From Bacteroides sp. (lineage in GTDB: Bacteria; Bacteroidota; Bacteroidia; Bacteroidales; Muribaculaceae): a stretch of DNA of 64,000 nucleotides. Numbering within the stretch: position 1 is the stretch's first letter; each line of letters starts with the position of its first letter. Positions 37,919-46,955 of the stretch are shown piece after piece. The position numbers and the translations under genes were made by a program. Below the pieces are notes generated by a model. The model searched no databases. It saw only the letters and a program-made list of their open reading frames with translations, and was not told the DNA's origin. The stretch lies in assembly GCA_014802265.1 (NCBI GenBank), contig JAAVCP010000023.1, positions 62,001 through 126,000 of the forward strand, given 5' to 3'.

Positions 37919-37926
37919 TAATTTTG
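37919..37926 (+). promoter_or_regulatory. Candidate -7 box for the flavin reductase gene
   Basis: TAATTTTG starts six bases after the terminator hairpin and 31 bases before the ATG at 37950, so the -33 region lies inside the hairpin. Confidence 0.5.
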
Positions 37927-37949
37927 TGACTCAAAAATTGAATAATATT

Positions 37950-38516
37950 ATGGCAAAAGTATCCTGGCGACCGGGCACGCAGATTTATCCCCTCCCGGCT
38001 GTAATCGTGACATGTGGCAACAAACCTGAAAACTGGAACATGCTGACAGTTGCATGGACCGGGACAATTTGTTCCGACCCGGCAATGTGTTACATCTCCG
38101 TGCGTCCCGAGAGATTCTCTTATCCTCTTATTGAGGAAAACATGGAGTTTACCATCAACCTGACCACCACTGAAATGGCACGTGCCACTGACTGGGCTGG
38201 AGTGCGCTCCGGACGCGACTATGACAAATGGAAAGAAACCGGGCTCCACCCTATCCCCGGAGAAAAAGTGAAATCTCCCACCATAGAGGAATCCCCCCTG
38301 AGCATTGAATGCAGGGTGAAGGGAGTAATAAGGCTCGGCACCCACGATATGTTTATTGCAGATGTGCTTAACGTAAGGGCAGACGACCGTTTCCTGAATG
38401 CGGACACCGGTAAATTCTCCCTTGAAAACGCACACCTGCTTGCCTACTCCCACGGGCACTACCATGAATTAGGTAAAATAATAGGCAATTTCGGTTTCTC
38501 TGTAAAGAAAAAATAA
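37950..38516 (+). CDS. Flavin reductase family protein (FMN-binding split barrel)
   Basis: The 188-residue protein starts MAKVSWRPGTQIYPLPAVIVTCG. WNMLTVAWTGTICSDPAMCYISVRP and FTINLTTTEMA are typical of the flavin-reductase-like FMN-binding domain. Members bind FMN and reduce flavin or act as flavoproteins of unknown substrate. The ATG at 37950 is preferred because earlier in-frame codons lie in the preceding gene and the terminator. Confidence 0.85.
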   Translation: MAKVSWRPGTQIYPLPAVIVTCGNKPENWNMLTVAWTGTICSDPAMCYISVRPERFSYPLIEENMEFTINLTTTEMARATDWAGVRSGRDYDKWKETGLHPIPGEKVKSPTIEESPLSIECRVKGVIRLGTHDMFIADVLNVRADDRFLNADTGKFSLENAHLLAYSHGHYHELGKIIGNFGFSVKKK

Positions 38517-38614
38517 GTCTTTGGAAGAGATATAACCATTTATTGCTATAAGCCAATATAAACTCACATTATTTTTACCTATTCATTGTTATTGCAAGTG
38601 CAGTGTGTATGTTG

Positions 38615-38767
38615 TAATTTTGCAATCGAAAAAAGGTAGAAAAATAAGCTTTAGTTATTAGTTATTTAGAGTTAGACTGGCATATATGGTTCCCCTCATT
38701 GAGTGGCGCCATATCGCCATGCCTGCTCACCGGAAACTCTGCCGGTTAATCTTGAAATTGAAATAAT
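38615..38767 (+). promoter_or_regulatory. Promoter box and long structured leader before the hemerythrin/LuxR pair
   Basis: TAATTTTG at 38615-38622 fits a -7 box, giving a leader of about 140 bases. The leader can fold into ATATGG...CCATAT (about 38684-38714) and ACCGG...CCGGT (about 38731-38748) hairpins. The length and structure are unusual for this window. No known riboswitch was recognised. Confidence 0.45.
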
Positions 38768-39466
38768 ATGACTGATTCAAAGACATATCTGCCGTCAGAC
38801 AAAATGATTACTCTGATCGCTGACAATTACCAGCTTATCCAGGTGATGAGCCGCTTCGGCATACCAATGGGCTTTGGCGACAAGACCGTCACCGAGGTGT
38901 GTGACGACGCTGGGGTTGACTGCAACACATTTCTCACTGTTGTGAATTTCGTGATGGACGGCTATAATAACTTTGAGACCTCCCCCAATGTTTCCGCAGA
39001 GTCTTTGCTCCATTATCTGAAACAGAGCCATATCTATTTTTTGGAATACTGCCTTCCGGCTATACGCCGCAAGCTCCTCGACAGTATCAAGTTGCGTGAA
39101 TCCGATGTGTCATTCCTTATAATAAAGCTCTTCGACGAATATGTCAATGAAGTCCGCTCTCACATGGAATATGAGGAAATGACAGTATTCAAGTATGTAC
39201 GTGCCCTTCTCAACGGCGATGATGTTGACAATTACCACATCACCACTTACAGCGATCACCATGAGCAGGTAGGCTCAAAGCTAAAGGAGCTGAAAACAAT
39301 CATTATAAAATATTGCCCACGCGACGCAAGCATAAATCTTCTGAATGCCGCCCTATATGACATATACCGGTGTGAGGAAGAACTTGGCAGCCACTGTCAG
39401 GTGGAAGACTGCCTTCTTGTGCCGGCAATCATGAAACTTGAACGACAGATAGCAAAACCTGTGTGA
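38768..39466 (+). CDS. Hemerythrin domain protein, RIC/ScdA-like
   Basis: The 232-residue protein has an N-terminal region (about 10-75) resembling the DUF542/ScdA domain but with MGFGDKTV where the usual double Cys stands, and a four-helix hemerythrin-like domain with His and Glu in HIYFLEYCLPAIRRKL, HMEYEEM, SDHHEQ and HCQVEDCLL. Relatives (YtfE/RIC) use a di-iron centre to sense or repair oxidative and nitrosative damage. Its TGA overlaps the ATG of the LuxR-type regulator by one base, so the pair is coupled; a sensory role for the di-iron site is plausible. Confidence 0.8.
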   Translation: MTDSKTYLPSDKMITLIADNYQLIQVMSRFGIPMGFGDKTVTEVCDDAGVDCNTFLTVVNFVMDGYNNFETSPNVSAESLLHYLKQSHIYFLEYCLPAIRRKLLDSIKLRESDVSFLIIKLFDEYVNEVRSHMEYEEMTVFKYVRALLNGDDVDNYHITTYSDHHEQVGSKLKELKTIIIKYCPRDASINLLNAALYDIYRCEEELGSHCQVEDCLLVPAIMKLERQIAKPV

Positions 39467-40068
39467 TGTCTAAGACCGAAAAACTTCATATACTAATAGC
39501 CGAAACTTCTCCGGTGCTCGCAGCCGGATTGGCACAATGCCTGAGAAGAATGCCCGGAATGCAGACGGAAATAAGGGAGGTGAAATCACCTGCTGACCTC
39601 ACTGACTGCATGAAAGCCCAAACCCCGAATCTGGTGGTGGTCAATCCTACTTTCGGCGGAATGTTTAATCCTGCCGGATTCCGGGAGGAGTTTAACATAT
39701 ATGACTTTAAGATTGTGGCGATTGAGGTGGGGAAACTCAACCGGCAGGCTGCCGCTCTTTATGATGATGTGATTTCCGTTATCGACGATATGGAGACGAT
39801 AACCTCCAAGATTAAAAAGCTATGCACCCCCGATTCAGATACGCCGGAGGAAAAAGACACACTCTCGCAACGTGAGAAAGAGATTATCTCTTTAGTGGTG
39901 AAGGGAATGACAAATCAAGAGATTGCCGACAAGCTTTTCCTTTCCATTCACACTGTGATCACTCATCGGCGCAACATCGCACGAAAACTCGAAATACACT
40001 CTGCAACCGGTCTTACTATCTATGCAATAGTCAATAAAATAGTAGACATTACTGATATTAAACTCTGA
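39466..40068 (+). CDS. LuxR-family response regulator with atypical receiver domain
   Basis: The 200-residue protein has a receiver-like domain (about 1-115) and a C-terminal GerE/LuxR helix-turn-helix (LSQREKEIISLVVKGMTNQEIADKLFLSIHTVITHRRNIARKL). The receiver position normally held by the phosphorylated Asp is Asn60 (NLVVVNPTFGG), and the acidic pair is replaced by AETS. Phosphorylation control is therefore unlikely. The ATG at 39466 overlaps the hemerythrin stop; an in-frame GTG lies three bases earlier. The coupling suggests regulation through the hemerythrin protein or a ligand. Confidence 0.88.
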   Translation: MSKTEKLHILIAETSPVLAAGLAQCLRRMPGMQTEIREVKSPADLTDCMKAQTPNLVVVNPTFGGMFNPAGFREEFNIYDFKIVAIEVGKLNRQAAALYDDVISVIDDMETITSKIKKLCTPDSDTPEEKDTLSQREKEIISLVVKGMTNQEIADKLFLSIHTVITHRRNIARKLEIHSATGLTIYAIVNKIVDITDIKL

Positions 40069-40114
40069 ATATTACTTAATTTATGTTATTAATCAGAGTC
40101 TTAGACAAAAAGAT

Positions 40115-40145
40115 TTTGATGATGGTCATTTTTTTTGTAATTTTG
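40115..40145 (+). promoter_or_regulatory. Consensus promoter for the PBP1A gene
   Basis: TTTG (40115-40118), a 19-base spacer and TAATTTTG (40138-40145) match both promoter halves well. The ATG lies at 40204. Confidence 0.65.
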
Positions 40146-40203
40146 CATTTGCTTGGAGATTATTGTGCTCCTATCAGATGAATTAATTACATTAAAAATC
40201 CCA

Positions 40204-42660
40204 ATGACCGACCGTCGAAAAAAACATAAGGAAGGCTCTTCTTCCGGCTCATCAAAAATAGACCCCCAGACAAAAAAAAGAATAGTCCGCAACCGCTGGA
40301 CCGTGAAATTGCTTTGGGTCGCTTTTTTAGGACTTGGGACAGTAATGGCACTGTTCCTTCTGCTCATCTACAACGGCGTGATAGGATATATGCCTCCTAT
40401 TGAGGAGCTTGAGGATCCTCACGACAAACTTGCCTCTGTGGTAATTGCCTCCGACGGCACTACCGAGTTTGGCAGATATTTTGCCGGCGCAGGCAACCGT
40501 GTAAACTCCGACTACAAGTCAGTGTCGCCACATGTGATTGATGCCTTGATTGCAACCGAGGACGAGCGTTTCTATGATCATTCCGGAATCGACTTCATTG
40601 CCCTCGGGCGTGCCGGTGTCAAAACCCTTATGATGGGTGATAAATCTTCAGGAGGAGGCTCCACAATCACTCAGCAGCTTGCGAAGCAGCTATATTCCCA
40701 GCCTTCTTCCAACATGTTCAAACGTGCTCTCCAGAAGCCTATTGAATGGATGATTGCCATAAAGCTGGAGCGTTTCTACACTAAGCAAGAGATTATCAAC
40801 ATGTATCTCAACCGTTTTGACTTTCTAAACAATGCAGTGGGCATCAAGACGGCAGCAAATGTCTATTTTAATAAGGAACCTTGGGATCTCAATGTGGAAG
40901 AATCGGCAATGCTTGTCGGAATGCTAAAAAACCCAAGCTATTACAACCCACTGCGCCATAAGGAAAGAACCCGCAACAGGCGCAATGTGGTGCTTGACCA
41001 AATGCAGAAAGCTGGGAAACTAACCAAAGAGGAAGCCGACTCTCTAAAACAGCTCCCGATCACTCTTGATTACCACCGTGTGGATCACCGCGACGGCGGA
41101 GTGCCTTATCTGCGTGAAGAGATTCGTATGCTAATGAAGGCGAAGAAGCCTGTACGTCCAAATAAAAGCGATTATAAGAGTAATCTTGCCTATATCCTGG
41201 CAATGGGACAATATAACACAGATTCCACTCAGTGGGAGGAAAATCCCCTCTATGGCTGGATTCTTAAGAACCCTAAGCCCGACGGTTCTTATTACGATAT
41301 ATATACTGACGGACTTAAGATTTACACCACAATCGACGTCAAGATGCAGCAATATGCCGAGGAGGCTGTCTACAAGCATCTTGGCGGAACTCTTCAGCCT
41401 GCATTCTTCAAAGAGAAACAGGGTCAGGTCACCGGACCATACACCACCAATTCCGATGAACTCAGCAGAAGCGGAGTGATGAACCTCATCAAAAACGCCA
41501 TGAGGCAGACTGAGCGTTGGCGTGTGTTCAAAAATGCCGGCTGGAAAGAGCCTGACATCGAAGCCACTTTCCATAAGCCTTATCAGATGGACGTGTTTGC
41601 TTACGTCAAGGAAGGTGATAATTATCGCCCGGGGTCAAAGACTATGTCAATGACTCCCTACGATTCATTGCTCTATATGAAGTCTATTCTGCGCACAGGC
41701 ATGATGAGCATGGATCCCCACACCGGCTATGTGAAGGCATACGTCGGCGGTCCCGATTTCAATTATTTCCAATATGACATGGTGTCGAGAGGAAGAAGGC
41801 AGATCGGCTCTACCGCCAAGCCTTTCCTTTACACTCTCGCCATGGAACAGGATTACACCCCTTGCTCCATGTTCCTCAACTCTCAGCCTACTTTCGGCAA
41901 CTGGTCACCAAGAAACTCCGGCAGTGCAAGAGTAGGCGAAATGGTGGATCTGCGTTGGGCACTCACCAACTCCAACAACTGGATTTCGGCTCGTCTTGTG
42001 TATGAGCTTGGTGCCAAGAACCTTGCCAACAAAATGAGAATGTTTGGCATAACGGGTCATATTGATGCCACTCTTCCCCTTGCACTCGGCACGGTCGATG
42101 TCCCGGTGAAGGAGATGGTGGCAGGCTACACCACATTTGCCAACAAGGGAATGCGTGTTGACCCCGTATTCGTCACTCATATTGAAGATAATCAAGGCAA
42201 CCTTATATGGTCGGCTGCCCCACACAAAAGCGAGGTTACAAGTGAGCAGGCTTACTATAAGATCCTTTCAATTCTGATGAATGTGGTCGACAGCGGCACC
42301 GCGGCAAGCCTTCGCAGCCGATACGGGATTAAAGCACAGATGGGTGGTAAGACCGGTACGACCAACTCCAACTCCGACTCTTGGTTTATGGGCTTCACGC
42401 CCGACCTTGTTACGGGAGTATGGGTTGGCGGTGAGGAACGCTATATCCATTTCAACACAATGGCTCTCGGTCAGGGTGCACGTGCCGCCCTACCAATCTA
42501 TGGTTATTATATGCAGAAAGTATATGCCGATCCTAAACTCCCCTACTCTCAGGACACAAAGTTTGAGTTCCCGTCTGATTTCAATCCCTGCGAGGGTCAG
42601 ATTTTTGAGACGGCAGTAAGTGCTGAAGTGCAGGAAGTGACCGAGGGTATATTCGATTAA
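40204..42660 (+). CDS. Bifunctional penicillin-binding protein 1A (transglycosylase/transpeptidase)
   Basis: The 818-residue protein has a basic cytoplasmic tail, one membrane helix (about 38-62), a GT51 transglycosylase domain (Glu119 in EDERFYDHSG, then GGGSTITQQLAKQLY) and a transpeptidase domain with STAK (Ser536-Lys539), SNN and KTG (from Lys716). It polymerises and cross-links peptidoglycan. The ATG at 40204 is chosen; a TTG 51 bases upstream in frame would sit almost on the promoter. def follows after 11 bases. Confidence 0.94.
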   Translation: MTDRRKKHKEGSSSGSSKIDPQTKKRIVRNRWTVKLLWVAFLGLGTVMALFLLLIYNGVIGYMPPIEELEDPHDKLASVVIASDGTTEFGRYFAGAGNRVNSDYKSVSPHVIDALIATEDERFYDHSGIDFIALGRAGVKTLMMGDKSSGGGSTITQQLAKQLYSQPSSNMFKRALQKPIEWMIAIKLERFYTKQEIINMYLNRFDFLNNAVGIKTAANVYFNKEPWDLNVEESAMLVGMLKNPSYYNPLRHKERTRNRRNVVLDQMQKAGKLTKEEADSLKQLPITLDYHRVDHRDGGVPYLREEIRMLMKAKKPVRPNKSDYKSNLAYILAMGQYNTDSTQWEENPLYGWILKNPKPDGSYYDIYTDGLKIYTTIDVKMQQYAEEAVYKHLGGTLQPAFFKEKQGQVTGPYTTNSDELSRSGVMNLIKNAMRQTERWRVFKNAGWKEPDIEATFHKPYQMDVFAYVKEGDNYRPGSKTMSMTPYDSLLYMKSILRTGMMSMDPHTGYVKAYVGGPDFNYFQYDMVSRGRRQIGSTAKPFLYTLAMEQDYTPCSMFLNSQPTFGNWSPRNSGSARVGEMVDLRWALTNSNNWISARLVYELGAKNLANKMRMFGITGHIDATLPLALGTVDVPVKEMVAGYTTFANKGMRVDPVFVTHIEDNQGNLIWSAAPHKSEVTSEQAYYKILSILMNVVDSGTAASLRSRYGIKAQMGGKTGTTNSNSDSWFMGFTPDLVTGVWVGGEERYIHFNTMALGQGARAALPIYGYYMQKVYADPKLPYSQDTKFEFPSDFNPCEGQIFETAVSAEVQEVTEGIFD

Positions 42661-42671
42661 ATAAAAGATTT

Positions 42672-43238
42672 ATGATTTTACCGATTTATTTATACGGGCA
42701 TCCCGTGCTTAGAAAAGAAGCGGAAGACGTCGAGAATGATTATCCCGAGCTCAAGAAACTGATTGATGATATGTTTGAGACAATGTATCATTCCGATGGC
42801 GTTGGGCTTGCTGCCCCGCAAGTGGGACTCCCAATCAATATCTTTGTCATAGACGGGAGCGTACTGGCTGACAAATTTCCCGAATGTAAGGATCTGAAAC
42901 TGGCAGTAATCAATCCGGAACTTGAAGTGATTGAAGACGGTGCCCCCGTCATTCGTGAAGAGGGCTGCCTCTCACTACCGGGACTTTCCGAACCGGTGAA
43001 ACGCCATGAGCATATCAAGCTCAACTGGCTCGATGAGGATTTTAACGAACATGAGCAAGAGTTCACCGGGTTTGCTTCAAGAATTATTCAGCACGAGTTT
43101 GATCATCTTCTCGGCACTGTCTATACCGATCATGTGTCAGGCATTCGCAAGCAGATGATCCGCACAAAGCTCAATAATATCGCAAAAGGGAAGGTAAGGT
43201 GTGAATATCGCACTAAGGCTGCTCCAAAAATCAATTAG
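42672..43238 (+). CDS. def: Peptide deformylase
   Basis: The 188-residue metalloenzyme removes the N-formyl group from nascent proteins. All three motifs are intact: GVGLAAPQVG, EEGCLSLPG (the Cys is a metal ligand) and QHEFDHLLG (His-Glu-His). Length is normal. It follows the PBP1A gene by 11 bases and is probably co-transcribed with it. Confidence 0.95.
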   Translation: MILPIYLYGHPVLRKEAEDVENDYPELKKLIDDMFETMYHSDGVGLAAPQVGLPINIFVIDGSVLADKFPECKDLKLAVINPELEVIEDGAPVIREEGCLSLPGLSEPVKRHEHIKLNWLDEDFNEHEQEFTGFASRIIQHEFDHLLGTVYTDHVSGIRKQMIRTKLNNIAKGKVRCEYRTKAAPKIN

Positions 43239-43318
43239 TAGTTAACCATTAGTAGTTAGTGATTACATGTGCTTACATAATTTATAACTACTTCATCATT
43301 CATAATTTTAAATTAGCG

Positions 43319-45001
43319 ATGGCTGACGATAAGAAAATAATATTCTCCATGGTGGGGGTAAGCAAAATCATTCCCCCTCAGCGACAGATACTTAAAAACA
43401 TTTATCTCTCCTTCTTCTATGGTGCCAAAATCGGCATTATAGGTCTTAACGGTTCAGGTAAGTCAACCCTGTTGAAAATCATAGCCGGCATTGACAAAAG
43501 CTATCAGGGCAACGTTGTCTTCTCCCCCGGCTATTCCGTGGGCTATCTTGAGCAGGATCCGAAACTCGATCCCGAGAAGACTGTGAAGGAGGTTGTCCAG
43601 GAAGGCATGCAGCCCGTGCTTGACCTGTTGGCTGAATATGATGAGGTCAACAATAAATTTGCTGATCCGGAAGTGCTGGAAGACCCTGAAAAGATGGATA
43701 AACTCATCAATCGTCAGGCAGAACTTCAGGACAAACTTGATGCCTGCGATGCCTGGAACCTTGACAACAAGCTTGAGCGTGCTATGGATGCCCTCCGTTG
43801 TCCGCCCGACGATAAGAAAATTGCTGTGCTTTCCGGTGGTGAACGTCGCCGTGTGGCACTTTGCCGTCTGCTCCTTCAGCAGCCTGATATCCTGCTCCTT
43901 GACGAGCCTACCAACCATCTTGACGCAGAATCAATCGATTGGCTTGAGCAACATCTTCAGCAGTATCCGGGCACTGTGATTGCCGTTACCCACGACCGCT
44001 ACTTCCTTGATCATGTAGCTGGCTGGATTCTTGAGCTTGACCGTGGTGAGGGCATTCCCTGGAAGGGTAACTACAGCTCTTGGCTTGACCAGAAGACAAA
44101 GCGAATGGCTCAGGAAGAGAAGCAGGCAAGCAAGCGACGCAAGACCCTTGAACGTGAGCTTGAATGGGTGCGCATGGCTCCCAAGGCTCGACAGGCTAAG
44201 GGGAAGGCTCGTCTTTCAAGCTATGACAAGCTTCTAAATGAAGACCAGAAACAGCGTGAGGAGAAATTGGAGATCTTTATTCCCAATGGCCCCCGTTTGG
44301 GCAATAAGGTAATCGAGGCTCAACATCTTGCAAAGGCATACAATGACAAGGCTCTCTTCAATGACCTTAATTTCATGCTGCCACCCAACGGAATTGTGGG
44401 TGTAATCGGTCCTAACGGTGCCGGAAAGACCACTCTCTTCCGTCTTATCATGGGGCTGGAGAAACAGGATAAAGGAGAGTTTGAGGTTGGAGAGACTGTG
44501 AAGATTGCCTATGTTGACCAAAATCATAAGGATCTTTCTCCCGATAAGACTGTATATGAGGTAATTTCCCAGGGTGTTGATTCATTCCGCATGGGGGGAA
44601 GAGACATGAATGCACGTGCATATCTGTCAAAATTCAACTTCACGGGAGCTGATCAGGAAAAGAAAATCGGCGTGTTGTCAGGTGGTGAGCGTAACCGTCT
44701 GCACCTCGCTATGGCTTTGAAAGAGGAAGGGAACGTGCTTCTGCTTGACGAGCCTACCAATGATATTGATGTGAACACTCTCCGCGCACTCGAAGAAGGT
44801 CTCGAGAACTTTGCCGGTTGTGCCGTGGTGGTAAGCCACGACCGCTGGTTCCTCGATCGTATTGCCACTCACATCCTCGCTTTCGAGGGCGACAGTCAGG
44901 TGACTTTCTATGAAGGCTCCTATTCCGACTATGAGGAGTTTAAGAAAAAGCGCGACGGCAACGATACTCCCCACCGTATCCGTTACCGTAAACTTGTCTG
45001 A
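43319..45001 (+). CDS. ettA: Energy-dependent translational throttle protein EttA (ABC-F)
   Basis: The 560-residue protein has two complete ABC domains: Walker A GLNGSGKST and GPNGAGKTT, signature LSGGERRR and LSGGERNR, and Walker [12 protein letters not shown] and [11 protein letters not shown]. The linker has the arm and P-site-interaction region (EWVRMAPKARQAKGKARLSSYDKL) typical of EttA, which gates initiation on the ribosome according to ATP/ADP ratio. The ATG at 43319 gives the usual family length; an upstream in-frame GTG would add 20 hydrophobic residues of no known role. A divergent copy of the window's palindrome family follows. Confidence 0.93.
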   Translation: MADDKKIIFSMVGVSKIIPPQRQILKNIYLSFFYGAKIGIIGLNGSGKSTLLKIIAGIDKSYQGNVVFSPGYSVGYLEQDPKLDPEKTVKEVVQEGMQPVLDLLAEYDEVNNKFADPEVLEDPEKMDKLINRQAELQDKLDACDAWNLDNKLERAMDALRCPPDDKKIAVLSGGERRRVALCRLLLQQPDILLLDEPTNHLDAESIDWLEQHLQQYPGTVIAVTHDRYFLDHVAGWILELDRGEGIPWKGNYSSWLDQKTKRMAQEEKQASKRRKTLERELEWVRMAPKARQAKGKARLSSYDKLLNEDQKQREEKLEIFIPNGPRLGNKVIEAQHLAKAYNDKALFNDLNFMLPPNGIVGVIGPNGAGKTTLFRLIMGLEKQDKGEFEVGETVKIAYVDQNHKDLSPDKTVYEVISQGVDSFRMGGRDMNARAYLSKFNFTGADQEKKIGVLSGGERNRLHLAMALKEEGNVLLLDEPTNDIDVNTLRALEEGLENFAGCAVVVSHDRWFLDRIATHILAFEGDSQVTFYEGSYSDYEEFKKKRDGNDTPHRIRYRKLV

Positions 45002-45012
45002 AAAGCTTCCCC

Positions 45013-45061
45013 GATAAAATGGGGGGTGCAGTTCACAATGAACTACACCCCCCATTTTATC
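45013..45061. repeat. Near-perfect palindrome, divergent repeat copy C; terminator of ettA
   Basis: Arms of about 23 bases with one mismatch (C against A) enclose CAA. The outer G-rich stem resembles copies A, B and D, but the core is GTTCA rather than TATCAAAAT. An ATCTTCCGTATATC segment follows and is similar to that after copy B. Confidence 0.7.
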
Positions 45062-45176
45062 ATAATCTTCCGTATATCCCTCACCATAAGGCGGCAGTGT
45101 AATCCATATTATATCTCGCTCAATATCGGAATGTATGCAATGGAATTAAATATCTGTTAATCATTGGTTTAAATAA

Positions 45177-45245
45177 TTGTCGCATTGATCAGATAATTTT
45201 GTCGCATTAAAAATAGTGTTCTTTACAATAAAGAATGCTATTTTT
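45177..45245 (+). promoter_or_regulatory. Regulatory region of cstA: direct repeats and leader hairpin
   Basis: TTGTCGCATT occurs at 45177-45186 and again at 45199-45208, a 22-base offset that places both on the same DNA face. A hairpin with matching outer (AAAAATAG/CTATTTTT) and inner (TTCTTT/AAAGAA) arms spans 45209-45245. TAATTTTG (about 45194-45201) and TATTTTTG (45239-45246) fit -7 boxes. The layout suggests operator control of cstA; the regulator is unknown. Confidence 0.5.
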
Positions 45246-45273
45246 GTATTCAAATATCAAATAATTTACTTTT

Positions 45274-46731
45274 ATGACAGCATTTTTAATCGCGCTTGTG
45301 GCGCTTATCGCGGGTTATTTTATTTATGGCGGTTTCGTCGAAAGGATTTTCAAGACTGATCCTTCTCGCCCCACCCCTGCTTCTTCTATGGCAGACGGTA
45401 TTGACTATGTTGCGATGCCAACATGGAAGGTATATCTTATCCAATTTCTTAATATCGCCGGAGTCGGTCCTATTTTCGGTGCGATCATGGGTGTCATGTA
45501 TGGTCCGGCAGCCTTCCTTTGGATTGTGTTCGGAACTATTTTTGCCGGGGCTGTGCATGATTTCATCTCGGGCATGATTTCTCTCCGGCTTGGAGGAAAG
45601 TCTCTCCCTGAAATTGTCGGTTCTGAATTGGGTAAGAAAATCAAGCTTGTCATGAGTGTTTTCACTTGTGTGCTTCTTGTGATGGTGATTGCTGTTTTTG
45701 TCAGAACTCCTGCAAATCTTCTTGCCACCCTCACACCTGAGCATCTGGATGCTACTTTCTGGGCTATCTGTATTTTCCTTTATTATGTCTTGGCTACTCT
45801 TCTTCCTGTCGATAAACTGATTGGGAACCTTTACCCTCTTTTTGGATTTGCGCTTCTTTTCATGGCTGTCGGAATTATGGGATATATGATTTTTAATGGA
45901 GTGGACATTCCTGACGGCTTTTCTACAGGTCTATTCAACCGTCATCCTGCCGGTGAGGCTGCGCCGATATTTCCTATGATGTGCATATCGATTGCATGTG
46001 GGGCTATTTCGGGATTCCATGCCACACAAAGTCCTATGATGGCTCGCTGTCTGAATAATGAGAAGCATGGGCGAAAAGTGTTTTATGGTGCTATGGTTTC
46101 GGAAGGGATTGTGGCACTTATCTGGGCTGCTGCCGCTATCGCTTTTACTGGTGGTTACGACAAATTGGCTTCATACATGGCAGGGAATGGTCAAGATGCA
46201 GGCATTCTTGTGCATGAAGTGTGCGTGAAATGGCTCGGCGCATTTGGCGGCGTGCTGGCTATTCTTGGGGTCATTGCGGCTCCCATCACTACGGGCGACA
46301 CTGCAATGCGTAGTCTGCGCCTAATCGTTGCTGATGCACTCGGAGTGAGCCAGAAAAAATTTATTAAACGCTTGTCAGTGACTCTCCCTATCATTGCCTT
46401 AAGCTTTCTCCTCCTTAAAGTAAACTTTGATATTCTGTGGAGATATTTTGCATGGTGCAATCAGACTCTTTCAATCTTCACACTTTGGGCTTGTAGCGTC
46501 TATCTTGCCAAGTGTCGAAAGACATATCTGATCACTATGATTCCTGCAATTTTTATGACAGCACTTTGCATCACCTTTATCTGCTATGCTCCTTTAGGCA
46601 GCTTTGTTGAAGGCGTCGGTCTTCCTTTGATTTATTCTGAATGTTTAGGTGTGCTGGCAGCTCTTATTTGCACTTCATTCTTCCTCTATTGGAAACGAAA
46701 TCTGGATTCATCGTATATTGTTATTGAGTGA
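45274..46731 (+). CDS. cstA: Carbon starvation protein A (CstA) family transporter
   Basis: The 485-residue protein has about 12-14 membrane helices and the family signatures GPIFGAIMG, GAVHDFISGMISLRLGGKSLPEIVG and SGFHATQSPMMARC. CstA proteins import peptides and/or pyruvate under nutrient limitation. This is the shorter form of the family (E. coli CstA is about 700 residues). It is a single-gene unit with an elaborate upstream region and a hairpin terminator. Confidence 0.9.
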   Translation: MTAFLIALVALIAGYFIYGGFVERIFKTDPSRPTPASSMADGIDYVAMPTWKVYLIQFLNIAGVGPIFGAIMGVMYGPAAFLWIVFGTIFAGAVHDFISGMISLRLGGKSLPEIVGSELGKKIKLVMSVFTCVLLVMVIAVFVRTPANLLATLTPEHLDATFWAICIFLYYVLATLLPVDKLIGNLYPLFGFALLFMAVGIMGYMIFNGVDIPDGFSTGLFNRHPAGEAAPIFPMMCISIACGAISGFHATQSPMMARCLNNEKHGRKVFYGAMVSEGIVALIWAAAAIAFTGGYDKLASYMAGNGQDAGILVHEVCVKWLGAFGGVLAILGVIAAPITTGDTAMRSLRLIVADALGVSQKKFIKRLSVTLPIIALSFLLLKVNFDILWRYFAWCNQTLSIFTLWACSVYLAKCRKTYLITMIPAIFMTALCITFICYAPLGSFVEGVGLPLIYSECLGVLAALICTSFFLYWKRNLDSSYIVIE

Positions 46732-46765
46732 TTTATTACTCAATAAATAACACATTACCAACTTT

Positions 46766-46811
46766 ATCGCGGAGAGGCAGTAAGTAAACACCTCTCCGCG
46801 ATTTCTTTTTC
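46766..46811 (+). terminator. Rho-independent terminator after cstA
   Basis: Arms ATCGCGGAGAGG and CCTCTCCGCGAT (46766-46777 and 46791-46802), followed by TTCTTTTTC. Confidence 0.9.
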
Positions 46812-46903
46812 AGACAGGAGGAACACTGCAGAAGAGAGATGCCTCACTCACTCTCTTAGCTTATTTTCCGACTTAAATTATAAAGTTATTGTAAAAATGA
46901 TTT

Positions 46904-46911
46904 TAACTTTG
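46904..46911 (+). promoter_or_regulatory. Candidate -7 promoter box for the EamA transporter gene
   Basis: TAACTTTG followed by C, 45 bases before the ATG at 46956. Confidence 0.5.
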
Positions 46912-46955
46912 CAGTGAATTTCATATGTTTTTCAAGATAACCCAAATCTATATTT

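Noticed and set aside
37788..37949. N-terminal extension of the flavin reductase into the preceding gene and terminator
   Set aside because: It overlaps the S9 peptidase end and a strong terminator; the ATG at 37950 gives the normal family start.
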